NCBI RefSeq assembly: GCF_014192015.1
Contig: NZ_JACHXJ010000005.1
Span: 124,001-188,000 of the forward strand
DNA length: 64,000 nt
Direction of reading: 5' to 3'
Origin: Paenibacillus rhizosphaerae
GTDB taxonomy: Bacteria > Bacillota > Bacilli > Paenibacillales > Paenibacillaceae
The translations under genes were made by a program, and so were the position numbers. The notes below the pieces were generated by a model. The model had not been told where the DNA came from. It saw only the letters and a list, made by a program, of their open reading frames with translations, and ran no database searches. Positions 33,227 through 45,113 of the stretch are shown here, piece after piece. Position 1 is the first letter of the stretch, and every line of letters begins with the position of its first letter.

Positions 33227-34177
33227 ATGAATGCTGTTGCAAAAGTAAGCAAGATTGTCGGTGGCACGTTTTCGGTTTGGGTCATTCTGTTTGCTTGTCT
33301 GGGCTTTTTTTTACCTGATGTCTTTACCCCGTTAAAGGGCTACATTTCTATCTTTTTGGGCATCGTGATGTTCGGCATGGGGCTGACCTTATCCTCCGCC
33401 GACTTTCGCGAAGTTTTCCGCAGGCCGCTCGAAGTACTGATCGGCGTGGTCGGCCACTTTATCATTATGCCGCTGCTGGCCTATGTTCTGGCGCTGGTGC
33501 TGAACCTGCCGCCGGATATCGCCGTAGGCGTCATCCTCGTCGGATGCTGCCCAAGCGGCACCTCGTCCAATGTCATGACGCTGCTGGCGAAGGGAGATGT
33601 TGCGCTGGGGGTATCCATCGCTTCCGTATCCACCATTATCGCACCGCTGGCTACGCCGGCGCTGATCAGCCTCTTGGCCGGCCGCTGGATGCCGGTCGAT
33701 GCCGGCGCGCTCATCAAGGATATCCTGATGGTGGTCATTCTGCCGATCGTGCTCGGAGTTATCGTTAAGTCCTTGTTTAAAAGGCAGGCCGAAGCCAGCG
33801 CTCAGGCGCTCCCGCTCGTCTCCACCCTGGCCATTGTGCTGATCGTGGCAATCGTTGTGGCCGGCAGCCGGACCAAAATCATCGAAAGCGGTTTGCTTAT
33901 TTTTGCGGTCGTCATTCTTCACAATCTGCTCGGGTATGCCCTTGGCTATTTGTTTGCCAAGCTCTTCCGCATGAATCTCAGCAAACGCAAGGCGGTTTTG
34001 TTTGAGACCGGCATGCAGAATTCGGGTCTGGGCGCGACGCTCGCGGCAGCTCATTTCAATCCGGTCGCTGCCGTGCCGAGCGCGATATTCAGCGTGTGGC
34101 ATAACATTTCCGGCTCACTCCTTGCCACCTGGTTCGCCCGGCGCTATGAGCAGGCGGAGATGGATAAGAATCGGTAA
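33227..34177 (+). CDS. Bile acid:sodium symporter (BASS) family transporter
   Basis: A 316-residue membrane protein of about ten helices, similar to B. subtilis YocS and PanS proteins. Signature segments are GIVMFGMGLTLSSADFREV, ILVGCCPSGTSSNVMTLLAKGDVALGVSI, ETGMQNSGLGATLAAAHF and AIFSVWHNISGSLLATWF; the GCCPSG and ETGMQNSG crossover motifs form the sodium and substrate sites in ASBT-fold proteins. ATG 33227 has TGAGG 9 bases upstream; ATG 33191 lacks a site. It is divergent from the sigma operon and followed by a strong terminator. The substrate is unknown; organic anions such as pantoate or keto acids are typical. Confidence 0.88.
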   Translation: MNAVAKVSKIVGGTFSVWVILFACLGFFLPDVFTPLKGYISIFLGIVMFGMGLTLSSADFREVFRRPLEVLIGVVGHFIIMPLLAYVLALVLNLPPDIAVGVILVGCCPSGTSSNVMTLLAKGDVALGVSIASVSTIIAPLATPALISLLAGRWMPVDAGALIKDILMVVILPIVLGVIVKSLFKRQAEASAQALPLVSTLAIVLIVAIVVAGSRTKIIESGLLIFAVVILHNLLGYALGYLFAKLFRMNLSKRKAVLFETGMQNSGLGATLAAAHFNPVAAVPSAIFSVWHNISGSLLATWFARRYEQAEMDKNR

Positions 34178-34204
34178 GGCAATACTGGAATCATACTCCT
34201 TGTA

Positions 34205-34235
34205 AGAGGCTTGTCCGTGTGACAAGCCTCTTTTT
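34205..34235 (+). terminator. Rho-independent terminator
   Basis: Perfect 11-bp stem AGAGGCTTGTC / GACAAGCCTCT with loop CGTGT, followed by TTTT, 27 bases after the BASS gene. Confidence 0.93.
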
Positions 34236-34357
34236 CCTTTGAAATCGGACAGGCGCCGCACAAGGGAGGACATACACCATCGGCGGGCCGTGCTAGAGAA
34301 GCGTATGTTATAGCAGTAGATACCTCTCATAGATTGTAGATTGAAAGAAGGGATACG

Positions 34358-34681
34358 ATGCGATCAAAGATGCGGTCAAAGCAAAGGAAGATTAAGGAGC
34401 AGATTGCGGCGTTTGCATGGCTTCAGGCATGGGGGACCAATGTTGCGGCCATTGGCCAGACGAAGGTGCTCTCATCCCGCAAAAAGCAGCAGCAGGAAGG
34501 AGAGAAGCTGCAGCTTATCGGCAATGCGATGCAGGCGATCGCCAATGCCGCGCAGGCAGAGTTAACCGCCCGATTGCGAAAATCTGCTTCAAGCAAAGAA
34601 GTGAACGACATGATGGTCGCCGGCAACCTGCTGCAGTCCCTGGGGAACTCGCTGGAAGTGATCGCGGGGGATGGGTCCTAA
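34358..34681 (+). CDS. Small repetitive helical protein (DUF6944-like)
   Basis: A 107-residue basic protein. It shows loosely repeated helices with spaced Gly/Asn/Ala residues: FAWLQAWGTNVAAIGQT, KLQLIGNAMQAIANAAQAEL and MVAGNLLQSLGNSLEVIAG. The pattern L-x2-IGN-x-QAI resembles Bacillales proteins annotated DUF6944 (repetitive protein). GAAAGAAGGG precedes the ATG. There is no signal peptide or membrane helix. Function unknown; the family assignment is from memory of the repeat style. Confidence 0.6.
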   Translation: MRSKMRSKQRKIKEQIAAFAWLQAWGTNVAAIGQTKVLSSRKKQQQEGEKLQLIGNAMQAIANAAQAELTARLRKSASSKEVNDMMVAGNLLQSLGNSLEVIAGDGS

Positions 34682-34803
34682 CCGGCAGGGCAAGGATAAG
34701 GATATAACAAGCCAGGGGCACTTCCGAAAACGTCCGGGAGCAGGGATGCACTGCAGGTGAAAGCATCCCCGCGTTTCCGTCAGACACAACAGGAGGGATG
34801 GTA

Positions 34804-35547
34804 TTGCTGTTATCTAGTGCCTTGAACACGTTCCGAAGCGCCATTCTGTCACTGCCGGCAGACCTGCGGTTTACCCGGGAGGACCTTCTGATTCCGGAGC
34901 TTCGTCTATCGGCAGACGGCCTTGTAGAGACATTTTACGCTCCGCATAATGATTATGTTCATTCATCCGCAAGCCTATTTATCGTGGGCTTGACCCCGGG
35001 CTTTACACAGATGAGAATCGCTTATGAAGCGGCGCGGCATGCCATGGATCAAGGGTTGGGCGATGAGGCGGTGTGCCGGAGGGCGAAGGAGGCGGCCAGC
35101 TTTGCCGGAAGTCCGCGCGCGAACCTGATCTCCATGCTGGACGAGTTGGGGATGCCGGAGTATTTGGGGATCGGTGCGTGTGAAGCTTTATTTGGCGCGG
35201 AGCGTAGGCTGCTGCATACCAGTTCCGTGCTTCGCTATCCCGTCTTCGTCAACCGGGCCAATTACAACGGCAGCCGCCCGAGTCTGCTGGGGACCCCAAG
35301 TCTCAGGGACGCCGCGCTAAACGGTATGGCCGAAGAATTGGGCGCCTTCCAGGTCGGCCCCTTCATCATTCCGCTTGGAACGGCCGTGGAAAGCGTTCTC
35401 CAGCTTTTGGCCGGGCAGGGAATGCTGGACGCCGGGCAGTGCTTGTGGGGCTTTCCCCATCCGTCGGGGGCCAACGGCCATCGGCACAAACAGTTTGCCG
35501 CGCGGAAAGCGGAGATGAAAAAGAGCCTGCGCCGTTACTTCTCTTGA
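34804..35547 (+). CDS. Uracil-DNA glycosylase-superfamily-like protein
   Basis: A 247-residue protein. The central strand SASLFIVGLTPGFTQM and the C-terminal LWGFPHPSGANGHRHKQF resemble the two active-site motifs of the UDG superfamily (motif 1 with G-x-PG; motif 2 with HPS-x2-N). The usual catalytic Asp or Asn of motif 1 is replaced by Thr-Pro-Gly-Phe, so base excision activity is not assured. TTG 34804 is 6 bases after AGGAGG; ATG 34798 is only 1 base from it. The gene is free-standing. It could instead be a structural relative with another nucleic-acid role. Confidence 0.55.
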   Translation: MLLSSALNTFRSAILSLPADLRFTREDLLIPELRLSADGLVETFYAPHNDYVHSSASLFIVGLTPGFTQMRIAYEAARHAMDQGLGDEAVCRRAKEAASFAGSPRANLISMLDELGMPEYLGIGACEALFGAERRLLHTSSVLRYPVFVNRANYNGSRPSLLGTPSLRDAALNGMAEELGAFQVGPFIIPLGTAVESVLQLLAGQGMLDAGQCLWGFPHPSGANGHRHKQFAARKAEMKKSLRRYFS

Positions 35548-35633
35548 TTGTCTGGGAGGCCTTCTCGTGTTATCGTTAGGATGGGCTTAAGGAATCCAAA
35601 GTTTCTAGACCATCTTGATGGAGGTGTCTTTTT

Positions 35634-36650
35634 ATGAAAGCGCTATTTATTGGAGGAACGGGAACAATCAGTACCGCTATTACGAAGCAGCTGCTGGCGC
35701 AGGGCTGCGAGCTGTACCTGCTGAACCGCGGACACCGGAATGATGCCCTGCCGGAAGGGGCCCATATCATTCAGGCCGATATTCACGACGAGGAGCAGGT
35801 GGCCAGCCTGATCGCTGATCTCCAGTTTGACGTCGTGGCCGATTTTATCGCCTTCGTGCCGGAGCATTTGGAGAGGGATTACCGTCTGTTCAAGGACCGT
35901 ACGAAACAGTTTATGTTCATCAGTTCGGCTTCGGCTTATCAGTCGCCTTTATCCGATTACCTCATCACCGAAGGAACTCCGCTATCCAATCCATACTGGG
36001 AGTATTCCCGGAACAAGATCGCCTGCGAGGATTATCTGATGAAGCAGTACCGCGAGCAGGGCTTTCCGGTCACCATCGTAAGGCCAAGCCATACGTACGA
36101 CGAGCGCTCGATACCGCTTGGCGTGCACGGAAGCAAGGGCAGCTGGCAGGTGGCGAAACGGATGCTGGAGAACAAGCCCGTCATTATTCACGGGGATGGC
36201 ACGTCGCTGTGGGCCATGACACACAACCGGGATTTTGCCAAGGGCTTTATCGGCCTGATGGGCAACATTCATGCGATTGGTGAGTCCGTACATATTACAT
36301 CGGATGAATCGGTCACCTGGAACCAGATTTACGAGATTATCGCCGACGCGCTGGGTGTGAAGCTGAATGCGGTTCATGTCGCATCCGAGTTCCTTGATGC
36401 CTGCAGCAAGGAGGATTTCAGGGGCAGCCTGCTGGGAGACAAGGCCAATACGGTTGTCTTTAACAATGCCAAATTGAAACGGCTCGTTCCCGATTTTGTG
36501 GCGACGACACGGGTGGATCAAGGCATTAAGGAGACAGTACAGTATATTCTGGCCCATCCGGAACACCAGACTGAGGATCCTGAGTTCGACAGCTGGTGCG
36601 ACAAGGTGGTTCAAGCCCTGCAGGAAGCGGCTGAGCGGATTAAAGGGTAA
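35634..36650 (+). CDS. NAD-dependent epimerase/dehydratase (extended SDR)
   Basis: A 338-residue extended SDR. It starts with the cofactor loop MKALFIGGTGTISTAITKQL; the acidic residue after strand 2 is replaced by NRGHRN, suggesting NADP. The active-site segment is FISSASAYQSP, then NPYWEYSRNKIACEDYLM, with the Tyr-x3-Lys pair in the form YSRNK. It continues with VTIVRPSHTYDER and HNRDFAKGFIGLMG. This is close to the NAD-dependent epimerase family used for sugar nucleotides or flavonoid-like substrates, but the substrate is not known. GGAGGTG precedes the ATG. A terminator follows. Confidence 0.85.
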   Translation: MKALFIGGTGTISTAITKQLLAQGCELYLLNRGHRNDALPEGAHIIQADIHDEEQVASLIADLQFDVVADFIAFVPEHLERDYRLFKDRTKQFMFISSASAYQSPLSDYLITEGTPLSNPYWEYSRNKIACEDYLMKQYREQGFPVTIVRPSHTYDERSIPLGVHGSKGSWQVAKRMLENKPVIIHGDGTSLWAMTHNRDFAKGFIGLMGNIHAIGESVHITSDESVTWNQIYEIIADALGVKLNAVHVASEFLDACSKEDFRGSLLGDKANTVVFNNAKLKRLVPDFVATTRVDQGIKETVQYILAHPEHQTEDPEFDSWCDKVVQALQEAAERIKG

Positions 36651-36694
36651 GGCAGGAGGCAGCAGAGCTGCCGGGAGCATATACTTCATCTATG

Positions 36695-36723
36695 AAAGGT
36701 GCCTGGAGACAGGCGCCTTTTTT
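36695..36723 (+). terminator. Rho-independent terminator
   Basis: AAAGGTGCCTG / CAGGCGCCTTT with GAGA tetraloop and following Ts. It lies 45 bases after the epimerase gene and may also serve the converging marR-type gene. Confidence 0.9.
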
Positions 36724-36781
36724 GCGTGCATTGAAAGGGCCATGTTTTCATCATCCGGAGATCATATAGGTCGTTCAATCA

Positions 36782-37219
36782 TCATTTATCCGTATAAAAT
36801 ACCCGGGAGTGCAGCACGTCCATCGCATGAACGATCTCCTGCAAATCCTGCTCGGAAGCGTTCTGCAGCCGGGTGAGGAACCGCGCGCCGACGTGGCCGA
36901 AGGCCTCTTTCATCACACGCTCCCCTTCGCCGGTCAGGCGGACGTACTGTTTGCGCCGGTCACTGGGATCATCGTATTTTTCACACAGCTGCTTATCGCA
37001 CAGCTTCTTGATTTCCCGGCTCGTATTCGGCATGGACATCTGCTGGCAGTCACTGATTTTGCTCAAGGTTACCGGCTGGCTAACGGCGATGTATTCGAGC
37101 ATGCTGTATTGGACGGGCGTAATGCCTTCGGGTTTGATGCCTTGAGTCATTTCATGCTTGACCTGATGTACGGCTGCCGTAAAGGCAATCAACTTGTCAA
37201 ATAGCGTATTTTCGTCCAT
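36782..37219 (-). CDS. MarR family transcriptional regulator
   Basis: A 145-residue regulator. The winged helix reads TPVQYSMLEYIAVSQPVTLSKISDCQQM, then NTSREIKKLCDKQLCEKYDD and DRRKQYVRLTGEGERVM, with dimerisation helices at both ends. A Cys pair (Cys in SDCQQM and LCDKQLC) could allow thiol-based sensing like OhrR/YodB proteins. It is divergent from the NADPH oxidoreductase at 37344, and the intergenic region contains two matching palindromes, so it most likely represses both. Confidence 0.92.
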   Translation of the reverse strand: MDENTLFDKLIAFTAAVHQVKHEMTQGIKPEGITPVQYSMLEYIAVSQPVTLSKISDCQQMSMPNTSREIKKLCDKQLCEKYDDPSDRRKQYVRLTGEGERVMKEAFGHVGARFLTRLQNASEQDLQEIVHAMDVLHSRVFYTDK

Positions 37220-37271
37220 GATGTCACCACCTCTTCCTCACGAACATATCAAAATTATTATCAATAAACAA

Positions 37272-37326
37272 TTATCATTTGACAACTAAATTTCCGGTGT
37301 GGTAGGATTTGGTTATCAAATGATAA
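37272..37326 (+). promoter_or_regulatory. Promoter with two MarR-type palindromes
   Basis: TTATCATTTGACAA (37272-37285) and the perfect palindrome TTATCAAATGATAA (37313-37326) flank the promoter TTGACA (37279-37284), 18-base spacer, TAGGAT (37303-37308). Site 1 covers the -35 box and site 2 lies just past the -10, a classic repression layout. A third, weaker TTATCAATAA is at 37258-37267. Confidence 0.78.
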
Positions 37327-37343
37327 GTAAATGGGGTGATACG

Positions 37344-37931
37344 ATGAAGGTACTGGTCATTTACACGCATCCGAATCATCAAAGCTTAAGTTACTCGTTT
37401 TTGCAGAAAGTACTGGAGGGCAGCCGTGAGAATCCGGCGATTTCGCAAATCCAGACGCTCGACCTCTATGAAGAGGGCTTTAATCCGGTTCTGATCTTCA
37501 ATGAGACCAAGCGGAGACGGGATATGCATACAGACCCTGCGCTGCAGAAGTACCGGGGGATGCTGCTGTGGGCGGATAAAATTGTCCTGGTCTACCCGAT
37601 CTGGTGGGGCCGGCCGCCGGCCATGCTGCTCGGTTTTATCGACCAGATGTTCGCTTCGGGATTCGCTTACAGGGATAAGGGCGGATTGCTCCCGGAAGGG
37701 CTGCTGAAGGGCAGATCGGTCGTGTGCATCTCTTCTATGAAAGGGCCGGCGCTCTATCCTCTGTTCTGGCTGAATAACGCACATAAAGTGCTGATGCGGA
37801 AAGCGCTGTTCCGGTACGTGGGCATCCAGCGGGTTAAATTTTTCGAGTTCGGGAATATGGAAAGTCCAAAGGGAAGGCATAAAGCGAAGCTGGACCGGGT
37901 GTATCGGTATTTTAGAGCCGTCGCGCGTTGA
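37344..37931 (+). CDS. NAD(P)H-dependent quinone oxidoreductase (KefF/MdaB-like)
   Basis: A 195-residue flavodoxin-fold enzyme of the NQO1/KefF/YwrO type. It begins KVLVIYTHPNHQSLSYSFL, the FMN/FAD loop, and contains the signature VLVYPIWWGRPPAMLLGFID, then FASGFAY. It probably reduces quinones or nitro compounds by two electrons. ATG 37344 has GGGGTGA upstream. The gene is divergent from a MarR-type repressor whose operators overlap its promoter, the usual arrangement for quinone or disulfide stress induction (inference). Confidence 0.88.
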   Translation: MKVLVIYTHPNHQSLSYSFLQKVLEGSRENPAISQIQTLDLYEEGFNPVLIFNETKRRRDMHTDPALQKYRGMLLWADKIVLVYPIWWGRPPAMLLGFIDQMFASGFAYRDKGGLLPEGLLKGRSVVCISSMKGPALYPLFWLNNAHKVLMRKALFRYVGIQRVKFFEFGNMESPKGRHKAKLDRVYRYFRAVAR

Positions 37932-38086
37932 CCGGGTGTGGAGCAGGAAGGCGAATAGGGATTTTTGCGGGAAGGCTTGAAATGGGCGCCGAAATAGTTC
38001 AATATAAAGATATACGTAATTAAGAAAAAATCGGCTGCTGCGGCGGTCGGTTAGAGTATACCAATCTGTTGAACTAGGGGGATCCC

Positions 38087-39148
38087 ATGGAAATAGGCAT
38101 CAGTACCTTTGTGGAAACGACACCGGACGTAGAGACGGGTGAGGTCATCAGCCACGCGCAGCGTCTGCGGGAAGTGGTTGAGGAAATTGTCCTTGCCGAC
38201 CAGGTGGGGCTGGACGTATTCGGAGTAGGCGAGCATCACCGGAAAGACTATGCAGCGTCCTCGCCGGCGCTCGTGCTGGCGGCGGCTGCGCCGCAGACCC
38301 GGCGAATCCGGCTCAGCAGCGCGGTCACGGTGCTGTCATCGGCCGACCCGGTCCGGGTTTTTCAGGATTTTGCCACGGTCGACGGGATTTCGAACGGACG
38401 CGCCGAAATCATGGCGGGCCGGGGGTCCTTTATCGAATCGTTCCCGCTGTTCGGATACGATCTGAACGATTACGACGAGCTGTTTGACGAGAAGCTCGAT
38501 CTGCTGCTCAAAATCCGGTCTTCCGAGAAGGTGACCTGGGAGGGCCGCCATCGCCCGGCGATTCACAACCTGGGCGTGTATCCGCGCCCGGTTCAGGATC
38601 CGCTGCCCATCTGGATCGGCAGCGGGGGCAACCAGGAGTCGGTCATCCGTGCCGGCCTGCTGGGCCTGCCGCTGGTGCTGGCCATTATCGGAGGCAGACC
38701 GACGCAGTTTGCGCCGCTGGTGGAGCTGTACAAGCGGGCGGCTGCCCACGCGGGCCATGACGTGTCGAAGCTGGCGGTGGGCTCCCACTCGCACGGCTTT
38801 ATCGCCGAGGATACGGAGAAGGCCGCCGATTTGTTCTTCCCGTCGACCCAATACAGCATGAATGTGCTGGGACGGGAGCGGGGCTGGGGCCATTATGACC
38901 GCAACAGCTTCGACAACGCCCGCAGCTTCGAAGGCGCTTTATACGTCGGCGATCCGGAGACGGTCGCCCGGAAGATCATCCATCTCCGCAAAAACGTGGG
39001 CGTTACGCGCTTTATGCTGCACGTGCCGGTTGGCTCAATGCCGCATCATCTCGTGATGCGAGCCATTGAGCTGCTCGGAACCGAGGTGGCGCCGCGGGTA
39101 CGTGAGGAGATTACGAAATGGGAAGCCGCGGGAGAGCCGAGGGAGTAA
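38087..39148 (+). CDS. LLM class flavin-dependent oxidoreductase
   Basis: A 353-residue bacterial-luciferase-like TIM-barrel oxidoreductase. Family segments are GLDVFGVGEHHRKDYAASSP, RIRLSSAVTVLSSADPVRV, GISNGRAEIMAGRGSFIESF, YPRPVQDPLPIWIGSGGN and SHGFIAEDTEKA. It should use FMNH2 or F420-like reduced flavin with oxygen on an unknown substrate. GGGGGAT precedes the ATG. It is transcribed alone behind a 155-base gap after the quinone reductase and ends at a terminator. Confidence 0.9.
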   Translation: MEIGISTFVETTPDVETGEVISHAQRLREVVEEIVLADQVGLDVFGVGEHHRKDYAASSPALVLAAAAPQTRRIRLSSAVTVLSSADPVRVFQDFATVDGISNGRAEIMAGRGSFIESFPLFGYDLNDYDELFDEKLDLLLKIRSSEKVTWEGRHRPAIHNLGVYPRPVQDPLPIWIGSGGNQESVIRAGLLGLPLVLAIIGGRPTQFAPLVELYKRAAAHAGHDVSKLAVGSHSHGFIAEDTEKAADLFFPSTQYSMNVLGRERGWGHYDRNSFDNARSFEGALYVGDPETVARKIIHLRKNVGVTRFMLHVPVGSMPHHLVMRAIELLGTEVAPRVREEITKWEAAGEPRE

Positions 39149-39247
39149 GGCCTGCAGCCGGGGGCTCGCGAGTATGCGAGCAGCGGAAGGAATTACACGG
39201 CTGGCTGATCCGGTAGCGGGTAAGTGTGCTCAGGTGTTGAAAACTAC

Positions 39248-39281
39248 AAAAAAAGAGGGGGCATGATCCCCCTCTTTTTTT
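39248..39281. terminator. Strong bidirectional terminator
   Basis: Perfect 14-bp stem AAAAAAAGAGGGGG / CCCCCTCTTTTTTT with loop CATGAT, between the converging LLM and DUF4037 genes. Confidence 0.95.
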
Positions 39282-39347
39282 GTGAGTTCAAGCCGTTGCT
39301 TGCCAGCATACGGGTGAAATAGATGCGCTTTTGCAAGGCAGTATTTT

Positions 39348-40424
39348 TCACTCCGAACCGGCAGGGCTGTTCAATTCCTGCGCGTACACATCATTCAAGC
39401 GCTCCGGCCAAGAGGTGAAGTTGATCAGCGCGTCATCCGCGTGCGTCAGCTGATCGATCGCCCCGATCGGGACAAGGCGGGCGATGGCGGAATCGGCGAT
39501 TGCCTTCCGGCATGCCTCGACATAGCTTCCCGCATTCAAGACGGGATATGGCCGGACCGCGCCGTTAATTCCGACCTGAAAATCCCCAATCTGCGGCGGG
39601 ATTTCTAGTGTAATCCCAAGCGCATTATGCCGCTCGGCCAGCTGGATCAGCACCTGATTGACAGCTTGCCCCCGCTTCCCCGAGTCGGCAGCGGCGAGGA
39701 TGCCGTCAAGAACCGGGCCCACCGTGGGGGCAGCCCCAAGCCGGGAGAAGGCTGCTCCAAACCATTTGGGGTAAGGCCAGTACGTCCGCTCCTGCAGGAA
39801 GCACATCTCCATCATTCGGCGGACCAGGGTGCAGGCGATCAAAACGGAGCCTCGAAAGTCACCGGCTTCGGCTGTCCTGCCTATAAGCGGCTGCAAATTG
39901 CCGATCAAATGCCACTGGGACGCCAGCATCCAGAGCCAAATATCCTGCGGATACCACCCAAGCTGCCCGCGCATTCGGGACAGCTCACCGGCATCGTCAT
40001 GAAACACGGCGCCTGCCGTAAATTGCAGCAGATGCTGCTGCGGGAGGGACAGCCACTGCTGTGGAGTGAGCGGGCCCCGTCCGTGGATACGCAGCTGGGA
40101 AACCAGCCAGTCCTCAAGGGTCGTCACGTGGACATGGTGCTGAACCGTCCCGTTCTGCCATGAAAAGAACCGCACGGGATATCCCATAAAACTATCCGGC
40201 AGCCCGCTGTCGACGCGCATGCTCACCTTTTCGACCTCGGCGGTTGAAACAAAAATCTGCAGCCTCGGTCCCCAACTGTGATCGGTGGAGCGCGGCTGGT
40301 CATACCCCAGCACTTCGGAGCCTTCGCCGATCAAAGCCGCTGCATGCGGGCATTGGATGAGCTTGCTGACGACTTCTTCATAAAACAACTGAGATAACTT
40401 TAATCCGGGAATAAATAAATTCAA
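39348..40424 (-). CDS. DUF4037 (nucleotidyltransferase-like) protein
   Basis: A 358-residue protein. The N-terminal nucleotidyltransferase-like core is marked by ALIGEGSEVLGYDQPRSTDH and SWGPRLQIF, the standard DUF4037 signature (GSE-x-LGYD ... STDH-x-WGPRL). A helical C-terminal part contains WYPQDIWLWMLASQWHLIG and RRMMEMCFLQERTYWPYPKW. Members of this group resemble aminoglycoside-type nucleotidyltransferases, but their substrate is not known. GGAGGATGGGGAACC upstream of the ATG supplies the ribosome site. It is downstream of, and co-oriented with, the large CheB/CheR-kinase, separated by 104 bases. Confidence 0.85.
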   Translation of the reverse strand: MNLFIPGLKLSQLFYEEVVSKLIQCPHAAALIGEGSEVLGYDQPRSTDHSWGPRLQIFVSTAEVEKVSMRVDSGLPDSFMGYPVRFFSWQNGTVQHHVHVTTLEDWLVSQLRIHGRGPLTPQQWLSLPQQHLLQFTAGAVFHDDAGELSRMRGQLGWYPQDIWLWMLASQWHLIGNLQPLIGRTAEAGDFRGSVLIACTLVRRMMEMCFLQERTYWPYPKWFGAAFSRLGAAPTVGPVLDGILAAADSGKRGQAVNQVLIQLAERHNALGITLEIPPQIGDFQVGINGAVRPYPVLNAGSYVEACRKAIADSAIARLVPIGAIDQLTHADDALINFTSWPERLNDVYAQELNSPAGSE

Positions 40425-40528
40425 GGTTCCCCATCCTCCTGATTAGCGGGGAAACACGCAGGTTGTCGGGCTAGTGATGCGCGATCCCCTTGTCGCTGCT
40501 GATATTATGATGAACTCTGCGGTAATCC

Positions 40529-44152
<3,624 letters not shown>

Positions 44153-44190
44153 CCGCGTCTACCCCTTCCGTTATCATTCTTGAAAAGCAA

Positions 44191-44559
44191 TCAATCTTGA
44201 TCTGCTTCAAGCCGATTTATCGCATCGGTCAGGTACTGGCCGAAGGCCCGTTTGGTGGGCTCGTCCAATTCGTCCACTGTGGAAAGAGATTGCTGAAGGT
44301 ATCGGAAGTTATCCGTCAGCGTACGCGTTTCCATGCCGTAGGTGTTCAGAATACCATTCAGCCAAACGGCATAATCGCTAAATACCCGTGAATCGTCAAG
44401 TTCGAGTGCCGTTTCCAGATGACGCATATGGTGTGCATTATCATCCTTGCATTTCTGCACTCCTTTCTCGCCGTATCGGTCTATGAGTGAAGGGTCGGCT
44501 TCGTAAATCAGCTGCGTCACCCGATCAATCAGTCGTTCGTATTTGCCGGCTTGTTTCAT
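44191..44559 (-). CDS. Unknown helical protein, sensor-module-like
   Basis: A 122-residue all-helical protein with no signal or membrane segment. Visible features are KCKDDNAHHMRHLETALELD, then VFSDYAVWLNGILNTYGME and LTDNFRYLQQSLSTVDEL. The pattern (Cys-x2-Asp-x3-His-x2-x-L-x2-AL, then FxDYxxWL) reminds me of a helical module found with some cobalamin-binding and stress-sensor proteins, but I cannot name a family. It overlaps the ABM gene by 4 bases and lies 38 bases before the CheB-CheR-kinase gene, so it is probably a partner of that kinase. Confidence 0.6.
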   Translation of the reverse strand: MKQAGKYERLIDRVTQLIYEADPSLIDRYGEKGVQKCKDDNAHHMRHLETALELDDSRVFSDYAVWLNGILNTYGMETRTLTDNFRYLQQSLSTVDELDEPTKRAFGQYLTDAINRLEADQD

Positions 44560-44861
44560 CGGGCGACCACGTTGTACTTATTGACCTGTGGGACGATCGC
44601 TGCCAGCTCCTGATCCGGGTACTGCTTCTCCAGCTCATGGACCCGCTTGAAATCTTCCCCCCTGGCCCAACGGAGGTAGTCTTCTTTGGTTTCCCAAGTG
44701 ATTTGTACCGTCAGCTCATGAGGCTTGCGTTCATTCTGCAGCAGCATGAAGGATTGGAAGCCTGGAGCCTGATCCACCAACTTGGATCGGTGGTTGTAAA
44801 TATGGATAACTTCGTCGGCCTTATCAGCAGGGACAACGACAGTTGAGTGAACGATATACAT
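44556..44861 (-). CDS. Antibiotic biosynthesis monooxygenase (ABM) domain protein
   Basis: A 101-residue ferredoxin-like dimeric protein. Strand-helix pattern: MYIVHSTVVVPADKADEV, SKLVDQAPGFQSFMLLQNE, LTVQITWETKEDYLRWARG and EDFKRVHEL; this matches the ABM/HmoA family, including the conserved APGF and TWET-x2-DY motifs. Members degrade haem or oxidise small molecules without a flavin. AAGGAGG lies 8 bases before the ATG. It leads the operon that ends in the CheB-CheR-kinase and is divergent from the B12-binding protein. Confidence 0.82.
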   Translation of the reverse strand: MYIVHSTVVVPADKADEVIHIYNHRSKLVDQAPGFQSFMLLQNERKPHELTVQITWETKEDYLRWARGEDFKRVHELEKQYPDQELAAIVPQVNKYNVVAR

Positions 44862-44902
44862 GCATGTTCCTCCTTGCCTCTCGGATGAGGGCTAATTATA
44901 TT

Positions 44903-44932
44903 ATAATAAAGATCATGGGTATAATCTCCCAA
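44903..44932 (-). promoter_or_regulatory. Possible promoter for the ABM/CheB-CheR-kinase operon
   Basis: On the minus strand TTGGGA (complement of 44927-44932), 18 bases, then TATTAT (complement of 44903-44908), about 40 bases upstream of the ABM ATG. The match is moderate. Confidence 0.4.
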
Positions 44933-45113
44933 AGTTTTCAAGTCTTTCATTTTTTATTTGTGTTCATCGTAGAGGAACAGGCCCAAGGTCGTCAAATTCG
45001 ACAAAACCTGTGTTGAATCTACATTCCCTTCTTTTTGTATGGATGATAGTATATAAGTCTGATATATGATTGGTGATATATCCATAACCGACGGAAAAGG
45101 AGGCTGCCGCTGC

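Noticed and set aside
34690..34790. GGGATGC...GCATCCC hairpin after the small repetitive protein
   Set aside because: The stem is real but is not followed by a T run, so it is not called as a terminator.
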